This document shows, piece by piece, positions 12,155 through 24,362 of a stretch of DNA of 64,000 nt. The notes below the pieces were generated by a model, which saw only the letters and a list, made by a program, of their open reading frames with translations, was not told where the DNA came from and did no database searches. This DNA is from Vandiemenella viatica. Lineage: Eukaryota > Arthropoda > Insecta > Orthoptera > Morabidae. How positions within the stretch are numbered: position 1 is the stretch's first letter; every line of letters starts with the position of its first letter. The DNA lies in NCBI GenBank assembly GCA_031002005.1, contig CM061919.1, positions 220,036,739 through 220,100,738 of the forward strand. Reading direction: 5' to 3'. A program made the position numbers and the translations under genes.

Positions 12155-12376
12155 CTTGTCAACCGATCGCGGTGGGTGAGCAGTTTTGCCTAGCACTGGG
12201 GAGGACGGGAGTTAAAATTCCCATTATTTCGGTTTTCAATGGTTACCAAAAAATCACTCCAGACAAATGCCGACAGGTTCTTTCACAAATGACCATTGCC
12301 GAATTCGTTTCCTTTCCTTGTTCCCAGTTTTTTTTTCCCCGCCTTTAATGAGCTTGATGGCGACAAGATGTAAAGC
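12155..12376 (+). mobile_element. tRNA-derived SINE, family 1 (diverged)
   Basis: The head GGTGGGTGAGCAGTTTTGCC leads into a damaged B box (GAGTTAAAATTCCC). The family body is recognisable: AATCACTCCAGACAAATGCC, GACCATTGCCGAATTCG, CCTTTAATGAGCTTGATGGCG. Confidence 0.8.
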
Positions 12377-12379
12377 TGT

Positions 12380-14620
12380 AGAAGAAACGTAATGTCCGCT
12401 TGATTTATCGTAAAGTGTCCTGCACTCCATCCATTGTACTCTAATGTAACAAGTTATTAAATTCTATAGGCGTAATTTCGTTTCACTTGCTGCTGCGCAC
12501 TCGGAATATTACAATAGGTATGTATTTCAAAAGTAGATTATAAATAGTGTAACAGACCGAAAGGATTCCGTTAATCACACATATCCGTCGATGAAATCCA
12601 CTCATTCACTTAATGAGGAGGTGCGAATCCCCTCTCTCCAAAATAACTCATTACATCGATAGCACTATAATTATGAATTAAAAATGAACATACATGTTCC
12701 ATTAGCGAACAAGATAATTACGAGTGGCCAGCCAATTGAATTTATCGAAGCGTTTGGAGACATGTCAGATTCGTGTTTAATATTCTGCGCGGGAGTAATC
12801 TAAAAGAGATTCGGGTATGGATATAGAGCCGATAGACGAAAAGTTATTTACGTTTAATGAACAGCTCATTAAAATATTTCGAGCTTCATGCAGCGATGTA
12901 TCTATCACATGAAAGAATCCTGTCAACTAGTGCTCGAGCATTGCAACGAAATAAGGAAAAATGATTCGTGATGCCACTATCGCAATAATTTCTTTGTCCT
13001 GTGGTACAAGCATGAGCGTCTATTTTTTATGTATACTCTATAAAAACTTTTCGAATCTTTATTATTTCACTGGTAGGTAAATTTTTGTTTGTTTCGTATT
13101 TAGAAGTTGCCGTTTTAAAGTCATACGGCGTTATTTTTAAGACATAGATATGAAGAACAAGAGATCTCAAGTCTGATGTATCAAATAGTATGAAGAAGAT
13201 CTGCAACCCGCAACTACAACTTTATGTTAATTCATAAATTGCTCCTATATTTTTCAACGTTACTGGTCTACATCTGCGCTAACCAAAAGATTATTTGAAC
13301 ATAAACGAAATCTTTATGTTTCCTCGAACGTATACTTTCAACAGAAACAATGAAGTATATTTTTCTAGAAACTTGTGACAAACTAGAGCTAGGTTTAACT
13401 TTTGTAAATTTGAACTTTATTGCTTGTCTGCAGCGCGTCATTAAATCTACTGCAGGATAGTGGGGAAGGAACAAAAACGAAATAAGACCTGGTCACTATG
13501 AAGGAACCATCCGTCTACGTGAAGAAGCTGTGTAAAACCGAAATCCAGAAGCCTGGACTAGGAATCAAAGCTGAGATTTCTGGGAAGCCGGACCCGAATG
13601 TTACAAATCGCTCTCTAGGCTCAACACGGCAAGAAGTTAGAGATGAGAATTATGTTTCATTTTTTCGTTCTCCTAAAATTCTACATTTTATACGATTTAA
13701 TTCTAGATCAACAAGTTCGAGACACTCATACGAGCCAGAAAATAAAAGAAGGAAGGTATTGTGATAGAAATGGCTTATCTTGGTTATTAGGGATTGATTC
13801 TGTTAATTAAATTTGGGCGCCTTTTATAATTAATTTTAGATTGCATGAACAGGGTTAATTTTCTTTGTACCTATTTATAACAGATACATAATTATTTAAC
13901 AAGTTAAAATCTTACAATTTATTACTGCATTTACATTTGAAAAAGACACAATTACAATTGAATGTATCTGGCACATGATGTTAATTACAAGGAATACAAT
14001 CTTATAGAATTTTCGGAATTAACCAGTTGTCTCACCGTACTACTTTCTGCTAGCTAGAACAGTTTTATTACATGAGTCCCTCTCTCTGCAGATCACTCTG
14101 CGGGTCGTTTTCGGGTGTGGAATGTACTGGTAACTTGAAGATTGCAAGCAACTAACGGTTGAGCTCACCAGACGGTTCACGTGGTTTTGAGAATCACCAT
14201 TCCTGATACACTGTATCGTCACTATCCGCAACCTCCACCGTCACTTGTCTGAGCAGGTCGCTCCGTTCTCTCCAGCTCGCGGGCACCAGATGATCCTCTT
14301 CCCGGGGTGCAGAACACTCGTTCCACACTCCCCACTCCTCTTTCACTCCTCACCGATCAGCTTGCCGGATTTACCCTCCAGATCATGCAAACAAACCCAT
14401 CTGTTAGAACCAAAATATAGACATTTTGTGTTCATTGGTAAGTCACTCCACTCGCCATTTTCGGAGCCTCCCGAATTTGTACGGGAACACACGAACATTT
14501 CGCCAAAGATGGCTTGTGTCCTACTTCCGTTGTATCCCCGCTGGGCTGGGCATAGCTGTTGCTGTCCGCCTCTTCAAGGTTACCGCGTACCTGCTCCGCT
14601 AACGGTATTAGACCCACACG
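12380..14620. other. no recognisable gene or element
   Basis: AT-rich from 12.4 to 14.0 kb, then GC-richer from 14.05 to 14.62 kb. The 88-codon frame at 13498-13764 (+) and the 128-codon frame at 14245-14631 (+) show no domain, signal peptide or repeat. The latter runs into the PIF MITE and is probably chance. Confidence 0.4.
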
Positions 14621-14630
14621 CAGCCCCTTA

Positions 14631-14995
14631 ATGGCGCATTCCCACGATCCCTTGTAACGAAGGTGAGACGAGACGGGACCACATTAGCCGAAGTGTAGGG
14701 AAGACCGCGCGCCGCAGGTTAATCCTCGCTTAACTGGCCGCCACCTCCCCACCACGTTGCCTAGTGTCGTTTGGCACAGAGCACTTTTCAGCAACAGAAG
14801 GGGTGCGCACCGCTGCTGCAAACCGATGGCAACAACGCACCGCTACACACGCCTGTGAGGTTTACCGACACAGAGTGGGTAGCTGCGTCTCGTCTCCGCT
14901 AGCAGAGGCGGCCCTGTTCCCATGGCGTGTGGTCAAGTATTCGTCCCGTCCCGTCTCGTCTCGCCTTCGTTACAAGGGATCGTGGGAACGGGCCT
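14631..14995 (+). mobile_element. PIF/Harbinger-type MITE, copy 2
   Basis: Inverted ends (GGCGCATTCCCACGATC on the left, complementary to GATCGTGGGAACGGGCC on the right) with the TTA duplication at 14628-14630 and 14996-14998. 365 bp. It shares the internal segment containing TTTGGCACAGAGCAC with the copies at 6676 and 57195. Confidence 0.87.
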
Positions 14996-14998
14996 TTA

Positions 14999-16150
14999 TT
15001 TGTTTGCAGCTGCCTCTGCATCCAACCCTTTCTCTTATTCTTATTTGCTGAATATTTCACGAGGTACACCAAATGTGTTCGGATCACACATGTTACAGTA
15101 TTGGTCGGAGTAACTACGGCAATTTTAACGTGAATACGCCTTTTGTTAATAAACTTAACATTTTGTTTAGGTACTTAGGAGACTACTGCTCAGTACTTTA
15201 CTGCTCCAACGTGTGTTTCAGAGTAGTATTACGGAAGCAAAAAGACGCAGACCGATCGACTGTGCGGAGAAAGTTCTGTTGCCGTCACTCCCTCCTCCAC
15301 ACCGGTGGGTCCCTCCACTGAGACTGTGGCCCCACATGGTTTTCTCCCGCTCTCCTTTCTCACTCAATCGGCAGAGCCGACTAATCTCTGCATTTACAAG
15401 AAGGTTTGCTTCAGTTCCTCCTCTGTTCTGCTGGTTTTGCTTCCACTTTATTCCCATGTACTTTGACATCTTCACTTTCAAAGTAGCACAATTTCTCTAA
15501 ATTTACTTTCACCGTCTTGAAACGGTCCTTAATTGTCCGCTGTAGTGTATTACATACGAAATGATATAATTTTGCCTCAAGTCAAGCGACAAACAAGCGG
15601 GATAAATTGTCTAAAGCTTCGGCGTGTATAGATACGACTCTCATCGACGCCTGGCCCCACCTGGCTTTATAATGCTCGGCTAACTTACTTACACTGTAAT
15701 GACGACAAAACTTCGCAAAATTGAAGTGAGTTTGCTTCAATTTTACCTCCGTTGCAATGATTCCGTTTTCACTTTCTCACTTTGTAGTTTGACATTTTTA
15801 CTTTGAAAGTATCAGAGTAACTTCCTTCCACGCTGGCAAGTGGAATGGAAGGTCTGTCGTGCGTGATAAACGCTACTTTGCCGATGTAAAGTCTATTCTA
15901 TGATAGCCATGTTAGTAAACGAAGATGACAGCTGTTGTGTTTAAGAGAGGCTTGTAAACGGGAGCATATAAATTTAGCGTTAAGCTGAAATGCTCTAAGG
16001 TTTCCTTTGGAGCAAAATAATGTATCTATGTACACTAGCTGGGTAAATCAACAGGGGGTGAAGATGAATGCAAAGAACTTTCACCTTATTAGGAACACAG
16101 ATAAAGAACTAAAGATTGTTTCTAACTTTACGATCGAGAAGTAATTGTTT
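14999..16150. other. unassigned, with a diverged internal duplication
   Basis: The segment at 15395-15500 (TTTGCTTC, CCACTTT, TTTGACATCTTCACTTTC, AAGTAGCACA) reappears in diverged form at 15725-15830 (TTTGCTTC, TTTGACATTTTTACTTTG, AAGTATCAGA). This suggests an old tandem duplication about 330 bp apart. No coding signal. Confidence 0.45.
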
Positions 16151-16154
16151 GTTG

Positions 16155-16780
16155 AAGACCTGAAGTATAAATATCTTGGCATGACTTTTGATAATTAACT
16201 CAACTGGGCAGGACACATTGGACAGGTGGTAGGAAAAGTTTGAAAATCCTTCATTTAATGGAGAGGGCGATGGGGGGATTGTGCCAGAGAAGCGAGGGAA
16301 TTGGGTAAAAAAAAACTTTTGAACATGGTAGTGTAGTATGGGACCCACATTACATATATCAAATACAGGATGGCAGCTACATTTTTGTCCCTGGAAAATA
16401 CAGCAGAACACAATCATTAACTGATATTATAAAGGAGCCAGAATGAATTCATTGCTGGGAGTGTACAAGGCGTATATTGGTGATGCGGTTTGGAAAGATA
16501 TTGGTCGAAGAATGTGCACGAAATGGAAAAGATGACCATGGTCATAATATAGCACTCAATTTCATGCATAAGCGTGGAAAAAGTTTCTTTTATAGCTAAG
16601 AGAATCAGGAATTGTAATAAATCATCAGAGAAAAAGACAAATAATTCATCAAAAACCCTGAAAGAATTTAAAATTTAAAGTCCTAAAAGGCAAAAGCAGG
16701 CGTGTACAAGGAAGCGGAAAAATTAGTCTGTAGGAAATTGCCACGCTTCATTGCGATTAAATTAATTAATTAATTTTAAG
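16155..16780 (+). pseudogene. LINE relic A, second copy (decayed 3' end)
   Basis: It matches the copy at 9313 along its length: TATCTTGGCATGACTTTTGA, ACACATTGGACA..GTGGTAGGAAAA, GGGACCCACATT, then the same 3' end AGGAAATTGCCACGC...GCGATTAA and an (ATTA)n tail. It contains many stops and frame breaks. Confidence 0.85.
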
Positions 16781-16830
16781 ATGTTCTTTAATTTGTTTTC
16801 ACTATTGTGGAAAAGAGTCTTCTCGCCTAA

Positions 16831-17172
16831 GGGAGCGTGCGTAAACCACGTAGCTCCATTTTGGCCTCCTGTAAACCCCCCCCCCCCCCCACGTAGCCCT
16901 AAGTGGCTTTTGGCCCTAACCCCCTCCCCCCTCCCCACTCCCCACTCCCCACGTAGCACGTAGCTTTTTTCTCTTTTGATTCCAGAAGACATTTTGTACT
17001 CTTGCCAGACTATCATAAATTACATACGGAGATAATTAAATGACGGAAATAAATATTCACATGCTGTTGTGTGTTCTGTACCTCATTTTAACTGTGAAAA
17101 ATGTTATGAAAGGAAAGCTACGTGACCTGGCTCGGAACCCCCCCTCCCCCCACGTAGCCCAGCGTAGCCTTC
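16831..17172 (-). mobile_element. MITE with GGGAGCGTxCATAAAC-type ends, right end damaged
   Basis: It starts GGGAGCGTGCGTAAACCACG and contains GCTCCATTTTGGCCTCC, C-runs and the shared core (GACGGAAATAAATATTCACA, TGTGTTCTGTACCTC), inverted relative to the copies at 27328 and 47919. The right terminus is missing or rearranged after CCACGTAGCCC. Confidence 0.75.
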
Positions 17173-17489
17173 CAGTTCCCAGCGGTAAATACGCAGTACT
17201 AAGCCATATTCGTATCATCAGATTTACAATGAAGCATTAAGAAAAAAGCAGTGAGTAAGAAAACATTACTTTAGGAATTGCCTCCAATAAGACGATGCAA
17301 ATAAAATAGTAAATAAATAACTAACAAATAAAGCACCTATAAATAGCTAAAATTATGTTAAGTGCTATTTTTTTATTTTTGTTTTTTAAACGGTTGCATA
17401 CCATTTTATCATCTATAGAAGTTACGATCAAGTAAGCTTGTAGTGATATTTACTGACGTATGCCGTTTTTAAAAATTGTAACAGATGTT

Positions 17490-17790
17490 CTGTGAAGCGG
17501 ATGGAGCTGAACAATATGGTTTTCTCCTGGATGTAGTGGTGGGATTCGAACCCGCTCCAGTCTCGGTCCCTCTCAGGAGCTGTCAGTGGAGTGATGCGAG
17601 CAACTTGCCGTCGTTCCGCTGGTCCCTTTGTGTGGACCTGGGAGATAGACCACGCGGTATCAGCCAGGACAAAGGCTCACACAGACCGTGTCCTCCTAAT
17701 CCGGAATGCATAACACAATGGACCGTGCCAGGACAGCGATGCCTTTGAATTCGGCGGCTACGGCGCTCATAGAAGAATAATAAGCACTGG
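17490..17790 (-). mobile_element. possible tRNA-derived SINE (other family)
   Basis: The minus strand has a perfect B box, GGTTCGAATCCC, at about 17541-17553, preceded by a Pro/Ser-like tRNA arm (GAGCGGG). I could not delimit the rest and found no second copy here. Confidence 0.4.
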
Positions 17791-18015
17791 CATCGCAGTG
17801 GCCGTAGGTTATAAAAATTACTTTACTGCAAAAAAAAATTTTAGTCATGAGTCTTTGAAATCATCTGTGATCCATGTGATGAAAAATATTTTTTAAAAAG
17901 AATACATATTTTCAAGCCTCTGTAATTTAGTTTGATCTGTGATCCAGTTGAACTGTGCTTCACTTTATTAACTCATACTACCGCGAGTTGCTGGAGGGGG
18001 GAGGGGGAGGGGGGA

Positions 18016-18535
18016 ATGAGCGGTAACGCTCTAGCCTCGCATTCGTGAGGGCGCGTGTTCGAATCCCCGTCAGATTTCTGTTTTCGAAGGTTTCCCCAAA
18101 TCACCTTAGGCGAATGCCGGGACAGGGGCGTAGCTACCATAGGGCTGAGCGGTGCAGGGGGCCCCCAAGCGTACCTAAAGGGCCACCAAGCGCAGTTCAT
18201 TCAACTCTACAGTCATCTGAGGGTGCCCCCGAGACAAAGGGAACCCCTTACTAAGGGCGCTCACTGCTCAGGGGGGCCCCAACCACTGCTCAGGGGGCTC
18301 CAAGCACAACTCAGGGGCCCCAAGCCTCAGTTCAGGGGGCCCCTACCAGCATCACAAAACAAAAAAAATAGGTCGTCCATTTGGTCTGAGGGAACAAATA
18401 AAAAAATTTTGCACTGGGGCCCTTGTTGACCTAGCTACGCCACTGTGCCAGGATGTTTTTTTTTTTTTTTTTTTTAAAGCTATGGTCGAATTCCTTCCTA
18501 CTCCTTGTATTTTCTCCACTCCTTCTAAATTTAGG
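18016..18535 (+). mobile_element. tRNA-derived SINE, family 1, split by a hAT MITE
   Basis: The SINE head is at 18016-18122 (GAGCGGTAACGCTCTAGCCT, GTTCGAATCCCCGTC, CAAATCACCTTAGGCGAATG). It continues at 18446 after the MITE (TGCCAGGATG, AAGCTATGGTCGAATTCCTT). The break falls exactly in the GAATGCCGGGA motif, which became the MITE target duplication. Confidence 0.9.
18123..18445. mobile_element. hAT MITE 'CAGGGGCGTAGC', copy 1
   Basis: Ends CAGGGGCGTAGCTAC and CTAGCTACGCCACTG. The 8-bp target duplication is TGCCGGGA (18115-18122) / TGCCAGGA (18446-18453), one mismatch. 323 bp with many GGGGCCC runs and no coding capacity. The CAG...CTG ends and 8-bp duplications are typical of hAT. Confidence 0.92.
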
Positions 18536-18641
18536 TTGTACGCAAATGTTTTAAACACGTTTGGCGTCTCTTGAAACTCGGACCGATTCGGAATATTTAA
18601 TGATTGATGATGAGACACAAGCACACTTCAGAATTGCTGTC

Positions 18642-18782
18642 TTGGTTGTGCAGATGGAACTGCGTCAATTTTTATAAACCTGACGTTTCAGCTATCATTC
18701 TGTGCCCTTCATCTGAGGATCCACTGATGGCTAAACGTCAGGTTTCAAACAAATTGACGCTGTTCCACGCGGACAACCGAGG
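18642..18782. repeat. fold-back hairpin, about 140 bp
   Basis: The left arm TTGGTTGTG...AACTGCGTCAATTT...AACCTGACGTTT is answered by AAACGTCAGGTTT..AAATTGACGCTGTTCC...GACAACCGA. The arms are about 55 bases with mismatches. It may be a MITE or a LINE/Penelope-type terminal fold-back. A similar phrase (GACGTTTCGACAACC...CTTCATCA) occurs singly at about 1830-1865. Confidence 0.75.
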
Positions 18783-19089
18783 TAACATTGACAACGACCG
18801 CGGAAGTCAACGCAATCACACTTCAGTACTGTTCAAACGGGCCTGGCTAGTGTACAAACACATTGCTTAACTTGTATGTATATAAATGTGCAGACTTTAT
18901 TATTGATTACTTTGAATTAACACACCTTTTATATTTTCACAGAATGTCGAAATACAGAGCGATTCAGAAGTAATGGCAGATACTGAAGGAGGTGGAAGCA
19001 TGAACAATATTGAGTAAAAAAGTTCATATAAACAGGTGTTCGTGTTCCATTGTTTTGGAGATACAGGTACTGGAATATTATGCATACCT

Positions 19090-19405
19090 CAGAAAATGAT
19101 CATGAGCACACAAATAACTTACTGAAGTAATTTGTTCATGAAAAAAACACTCGCATATTTTACTACAGTTTAAATTAAATGTTCGAAAATTCCACCATCG
19201 GCTTCAATACATAAATTGAAGGACTTTATTTATTCTTGAAGTCGACACGTACAGTCCCGATGCACGAGATCCTCACAAAAAAAAAAAAAACTGTAGTTGC
19301 TACGTTTGTTCGAACATTTAATTTAAACTTTTGTAAAATATGCGTTTGTTTTTACATTAATAAAGTACTTCAATAAGTTATTTGTGAACTCTTGATCATT
19401 TTCTG
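19090..19405. mobile_element. fold-back element with about 105-bp inverted arms
   Basis: Left arm from CAGAAAATGATCATGAG through AAATTAAATGTTCGAA; right arm from TTCGAACATTTAATTT through CTTGATCATTTTCTG. The arms are about 105 bases, about 85 to 90 percent complementary by eye, separated by about 105 bases. No second copy in the window and no clear target duplication. Confidence 0.8.
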
Positions 19406-19529
19406 ATGTTTATTTTATGGATTTTTGGAAATGATGGATGGGGAAAGAAGTTTGTGGAAGAGTCTCACAAAAAGAGCCCCACGAGAGCCCCTTATTAATT
19501 GGAAATATGACCAGATTTTTTTTTTTTTT

Positions 19530-20470
19530 TTGATTAGTAGTTAGATCTTCAGATAAATTCTTGACTTGGAATTCTTTTAAAGCTTCACGCATTGCCTTGC
19601 GCACTTCCGCTTGCAGCTGGATTAATATAAGGCGATGAGTCCTCCGATTTCTTTACCGTGGCATGTAAACACCTTTGCATCCTGAGTAAACGTTTCACCT
19701 CTAGATTGAGCCACGGAAAGTTCTTACTCACCTTAATATTTCTTAGGAGAAAATTTATTTATACCAGCACATACTATTTCTTTCAAATTATACCAAAGTT
19801 CCTCAACATTCGTATTTAACGTGTATGTTTCAAAATTTTTCGATAAGTGATCAACCATACCCGCCTTATCGGAAGCAATAAACTAGTTAATCTTCATCAT
19901 GTTTCACCGTCAGACTAGATTTTAAAGTTACCACAACCACCTTGTGATCGCTTATACCGTCTTCTATACAAACTGTATCTATAATATCCGGATTACTTGT
20001 AAGAAAAAGATCCAGAATGGACAAGGTATCTTTGTAGCTCCGCGTTGGCTCTTCGACCATCTGTTCAAGAGAATTTTCCGCGAATGATTCTAGGAACGTT
20101 TCGGTTATTAACCTATCTCTTCCGCCTGATCTGAACGTACAAGTATCCCGGTTAACCGATGGTATTTAAAATACTATTAAGTGACTGTCTAAAATACTCC
20201 GCGTTATCTAATCGAGAAGCGGGAGGTCGATAAAATGACCCTATTATGAACTTTAAATTTCTGCCAATTTTTACCTTCACTCATTTATTCCAAAAATTTT
20301 CTGTTTAAGTTACTACAGAACAATTGACGTTTTTGTATTAACGCCCATGAACACCCCTGCACCCACTGAAGTAGTTCTGTCTTTCCGAAAAACATTGAAT
20401 TGAGGGGCAAATGCTTCGCTAGATTCAACCTCTGGCGTCAACCAGCCGCACCCAGAAAGTAATGAATGGA
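19530..20470 (-). pseudogene. LINE relic C: endonuclease domain and linker
   Basis: On the minus strand the start reads WLTPEVESSEAFAPQFNVFR then KDRTTSVGAGVF (endonuclease core). Later comes LDLFLTSNPDIIDTVCIEDG followed by ISDHKVVVVTLK, the conserved SDH end of APE-type endonucleases. The linker KAMREALKEFQVKNLSEDL ends near 19530. Several frame breaks. The RT domain is absent; the fold-back element lies just beyond the break. Confidence 0.75.
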
Positions 20471-20479
20471 TTTCAGCGA

Positions 20480-21720
20480 TAGATTATGTATGTCATCAGT
20501 TGACATGTAGGATACATTTTATCGACACCAGTACCACATTTGGCCCATTATGCAGAGACCACAGCAACAAATTTTGTACGTTTTGTATGTGTTTGCACAT
20601 GTCATGCAGAATCCTACCATTTTAACGAACTGTACACAGTTTTTTTTAAAAAAAAAAAAGTTCGAATGATCGTAATGACCTGGTGACAGAGTTTTATTTG
20701 TTGCGCATTCCGAGGCGGAATGCCTGCCTTAACCTCATCCAGTAATCCTAGCGCTTATAGAAGACTAAATTTTAATGTGGAATCCGAACCACGGAAGCGT
20801 TCTGGCATACTTGCCATTACATAGCAAACTGTACCAAAAGTTAAGGTCATATTAAGAGACCACTGGTCCACGAACCACCTGCTGTAATCAGTGCAAGCTT
20901 ATGTCACAATAGTGTGAGCTTATATTTCGTTCGCTGTGACAACATCAAGCAGAGAAATAAAAAAGTGGAACTTTCTAATACAATCAATCCTTTTAACAGT
21001 GTCTGGCGCAAGCTTTCTCACAGTCGAAATGTAACGCGTTGATGGTCAGTTTAAATCATACAAACTATAACAGATCAATTTTGACATTCAATTAGGGATT
21101 CTATACCATAAATTATTTGTGAACGTACCAAAAAATCAGTCTGTTGATACACAGCACCAAAAGAGAACCATGATATATTCCAGATTAGTAACTGTTTCAA
21201 GGGTTGGTAGACACAAATTATGTGCACAAGATTAAAATATTTGCATACAATGTAAATTTAGAATGAGAGGAGCATATCGAATAAAAAGGAGGAAGAAACA
21301 CGGCTGGTTCTTTCCTTTTTGCTACCCATCCAATATTTCTTTGATATTTTATCTCTGAATAAACAGAAAAAATCTCAAATTCCGTGTAACGAAGTCGTGG
21401 GCACAGCTAGTTGTTAAATACGAATTTAAAACTCTCTGCGATATCATCAAAGTTCTACAATATTTCTAGGACCACTTAAAATACGGGATGAGGATATGCT
21501 GCATCCGTGGCTAAGCCCTCTCTGCATATAAATGACGTATTGTTATAAGACTCTTTGAGCGGATTTTAAGGGATCAGATGCGCCATTCGTTAACACTGAA
21601 ACAAGAGGCAGACTCTTCATTGCTTTTCTGTGCTATATTCAGATAAACAAAATTTCGTCAGAGCCGTAATATGATGATCGTTTTTTTTTCTTCAGATTTA
21701 TGCCTAGTCAACATCGAGGT
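20480..21720. other. AT-rich stretch, nothing recognised
   Basis: No exon, repeat end or conserved coding phrase seen. It holds an A/T homopolymer pair at 20640-20660. Confidence 0.45.
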
Positions 21721-21724
21721 AATT

Positions 21725-21930
21725 AGAAGGGGAATGGTTGAGGAAAAGGAACGTGAAGGAATTATGTCATGGCCTTTTGAGGGAAGCATCCCGGAAATCG
21801 CCTAGAGTGAATTGAGGACAACCATGAAAAAAAATCAAATTTAGATGGCCGGACGGGGATTCGAACCTGCGATCTTCCGAAAGCGTGGCCAGAGCGTTGT
21901 CGCTCATCCACCGCGCTTGATCGGAATATC
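21725..21930 (-). mobile_element. tRNA-derived SINE, family 1
   Basis: Complement of the family: AATTATGTCATGGCCTTTTG, GGAAGCATCCCGG, GGCCGGACGGGGATTCGAAC (B box complement), GCCAGAGCGTTGTCGCTCAT, CCACCGCGCTTG. Confidence 0.9.
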
Positions 21931-22234
21931 GCGAAAATTCTGCGATTGCTACGTTAGTGTCAGCTGACAAATGTGATTACTATTAAAGTCACCGTGTGAT
22001 AAATTGGGACCACCGTGCTGCTTGATAAGTTTTATATTGAATCATTCTGTTAGATACACTTCTGTTAACTATCATGCACATACTTCAAAGCCAGCTTCTG
22101 GACAATATGACTGATATGTAACACCACGAGCTACAAGTATATCGCTTTCCAGTTCGTGAATACGGCACTAATAATAAAGATGGAAGTTATTCAACACATG
22201 CTTCTACGTCAACGATTAATGATTCCTCCGATAG

Positions 22235-22436
22235 TGGCAGGTGAAGTAAGGTTCGGGTCTAGTTCGGTTCTCATTCTGGCCATTCCGAAATCTATTTCAC
22301 ATGGCCAAAACTGCTCTATGGCTCCTTCAAAAGGCCATGGCTGAGTTCCTTCTCTTTTCATCATACCACTCCTCTTCCGACTCTAATGATTTCGACGTCG
22401 ACGAGATGCAAAGCGTCATTAAAAAAAATATTTCTT
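22235..22436 (+). mobile_element. tRNA-derived SINE, family 1 (body only, diverged)
   Basis: The recognisable body is CTCCTTCAAAAGGCCATGGC, GAGTTCCTTCTC, CTCTAATGATTTCGACGTCG, ACGAGATGCAAAGCGT and a short A tail. The tRNA-like head is degraded. Confidence 0.75.
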
Positions 22437-23041
22437 TTAGGATTTTATTTTAAAACATATGTTCGGTCTTATATTCTCTAGAAGTTGTCTATCGATACAT
22501 TCTTTGTATGTACTTGAGGATTATGGCACAGATAAAGAGCAATCCTTACGACGGAACAGCTAGCCTACAGCATACTTACCAAGTAACGTGTATGAGACTC
22601 ACTCAGTTTAGCGAGTGGCTGCTTTGAAGGTCAATACGTGTCAACTGAAGACAAATGTTTTGTATAAAGATATTTATATTTCTAGTAAGAACCAGAATTA
22701 ATTTAGAATATTATCTGATGATTTATTTTATGCGACGATGGACCTCGTAATTAAGTATGCAAAAATTCTATCCCACTCGATAAGAAAGGGTTATCATTTA
22801 TAAATTACTGATTTAAAGTGCTCTCCTGCAGACATTATTACCTCGATTGATTCACGATAAAAATAACCGTAACAGTAGTTGATTGTTACAAAAGAATGGC
22901 AAGGAAATCAGCCATGGGATAACATATTGCTGAATAATGTGTTTGCGTTACGATTAACATGAAGTGCTATCACACGTCTGTATTGTTGCATACATTTAAT
23001 CAAAAATACGTCATCAGAGTCTATTAAGATTAAAAAAAAAT

Positions 23042-23290
23042 ACTGTGGTAACGCTCTGGCTTCGCATTCTGAAGGACGTAGGTTTGAAACTCCGTCTGGC
23101 CATTCAGATTTGGGTTTTCCAAGGTTCCACGGTATACCCAAATCACTCGAGCCGAATATCGAGATGGTTCCTTCTAAAAGCCATGGCCGAATTTCTTTCC
23201 GTTCCTTGCGTCCCCCCCCCCTTTCCGTCCTTTCCTCCCTCTAACGATACCGATGTCGACGAATCGTAAAGCCATAAGCAAAAATAAATA
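23042..23290 (+). mobile_element. tRNA-derived SINE, family 1
   Basis: GGTAACGCTCTGGCTTCGCA, a damaged B box, CAGATTTGGGTTTTCC, AAATCACTCGAGCCGAATAT, GATGGTTCC, GCCATGGCCGAATTTC, CTCTAACGATACCGATGTCG and an AAATA tail. Confidence 0.88.
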
Positions 23291-23291
23291 A

Positions 23292-24362
23292 ATAAGCATA
23301 AATTAAAGTCAATGTTTTATAAAGGTTAATGACGCGCCAATGGAATTGATTTTTATTTTATTCTTTGTGTCGTACGTGTTTCATTCACTCTATTTCCAGA
23401 GCATCATCATTAAAGTAGTTACAGATAGAGAAGTTAACATGTTGAGATGTATTGAGGTGACAAACGTAGTCACAACGGTTACGGTATCAGAAATATTGAA
23501 CCACTGTCCCTTGATATATCCTGTAGGCAAAAAGATATCCAAACATTAATTCCTATCAAAGTATTGATATATTCTCAAAACGTAAAATCAGTTTCTTAAT
23601 GCGTACATGATACCTTCCTTACGTGCTATATTACATCCGCAAGCTTGTCTCATAATGAGATTACTTGTGTTCATCTTCTTAAACCAAGTCAAGACCCATG
23701 AGTAAACCCATCAACAACCCTGCCCTGACCTCTGCGTAGGAAAGTACTCAATTATGTAAATTCAGATACTTACAAGTTGATGTTTCTATCCTTTACTTTC
23801 ATACAGCTACCAAAAACTAATCATCTAAATTTAACTATCAATTTCGATAGCATCCAAACCTCAGTACCTTAATAGTGGAATAGTTGTATATTATTTTGAT
23901 TGGAGTGTTTTGGTTCTGTAACAACAAGGAAATAGTTAACTACGAGTCAACCCTGTTTTCTTTAAAAAAACGAGCGAACTCTTTGTTTGGTGGCAAAGGT
24001 GAACGACTAGGAACCGAGGGGTCCCTCAGTTCAGTATCGGTTTTGAACCTCATTTTAATGGTGCCCCAAACTAAAATTTAATTCCTCCAAGGTTTTATAT
24101 ATATATATATAATATGATCTACTATTACACGTTCCGTGGCTATCAATCCACCCTGAAATATGATTTCCTTTACCCCTGTTAGCTAATGAAAGGAACAAAC
24201 TTCCGGTAATTTGAAATTGGTATCTTGGTCATCGCGTCGTTAAGAGCAGCGGAAAACAATTTCGGTAGCTTGAAATTTAAAACTGAGAATTCAGCTGGCT
24301 GTTATATTACCTTCCGCGCACTCGTTTTGTGATTTGCCTCTAATACTTGTTCATCGTTTCAG
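23292..24362. other. upstream flank of the ATG exon
   Basis: AT-rich sequence with a short (TA)n run near 24097. No promoter or 5'UTR exon could be recognised. The acceptor at 24361-24362 means this stretch is probably intron. Confidence 0.5.

Noticed and set aside
14245..14631. 128-codon plus-strand open frame
   Set aside because: No domain, no splice signals, and it ends at the boundary of the PIF MITE.
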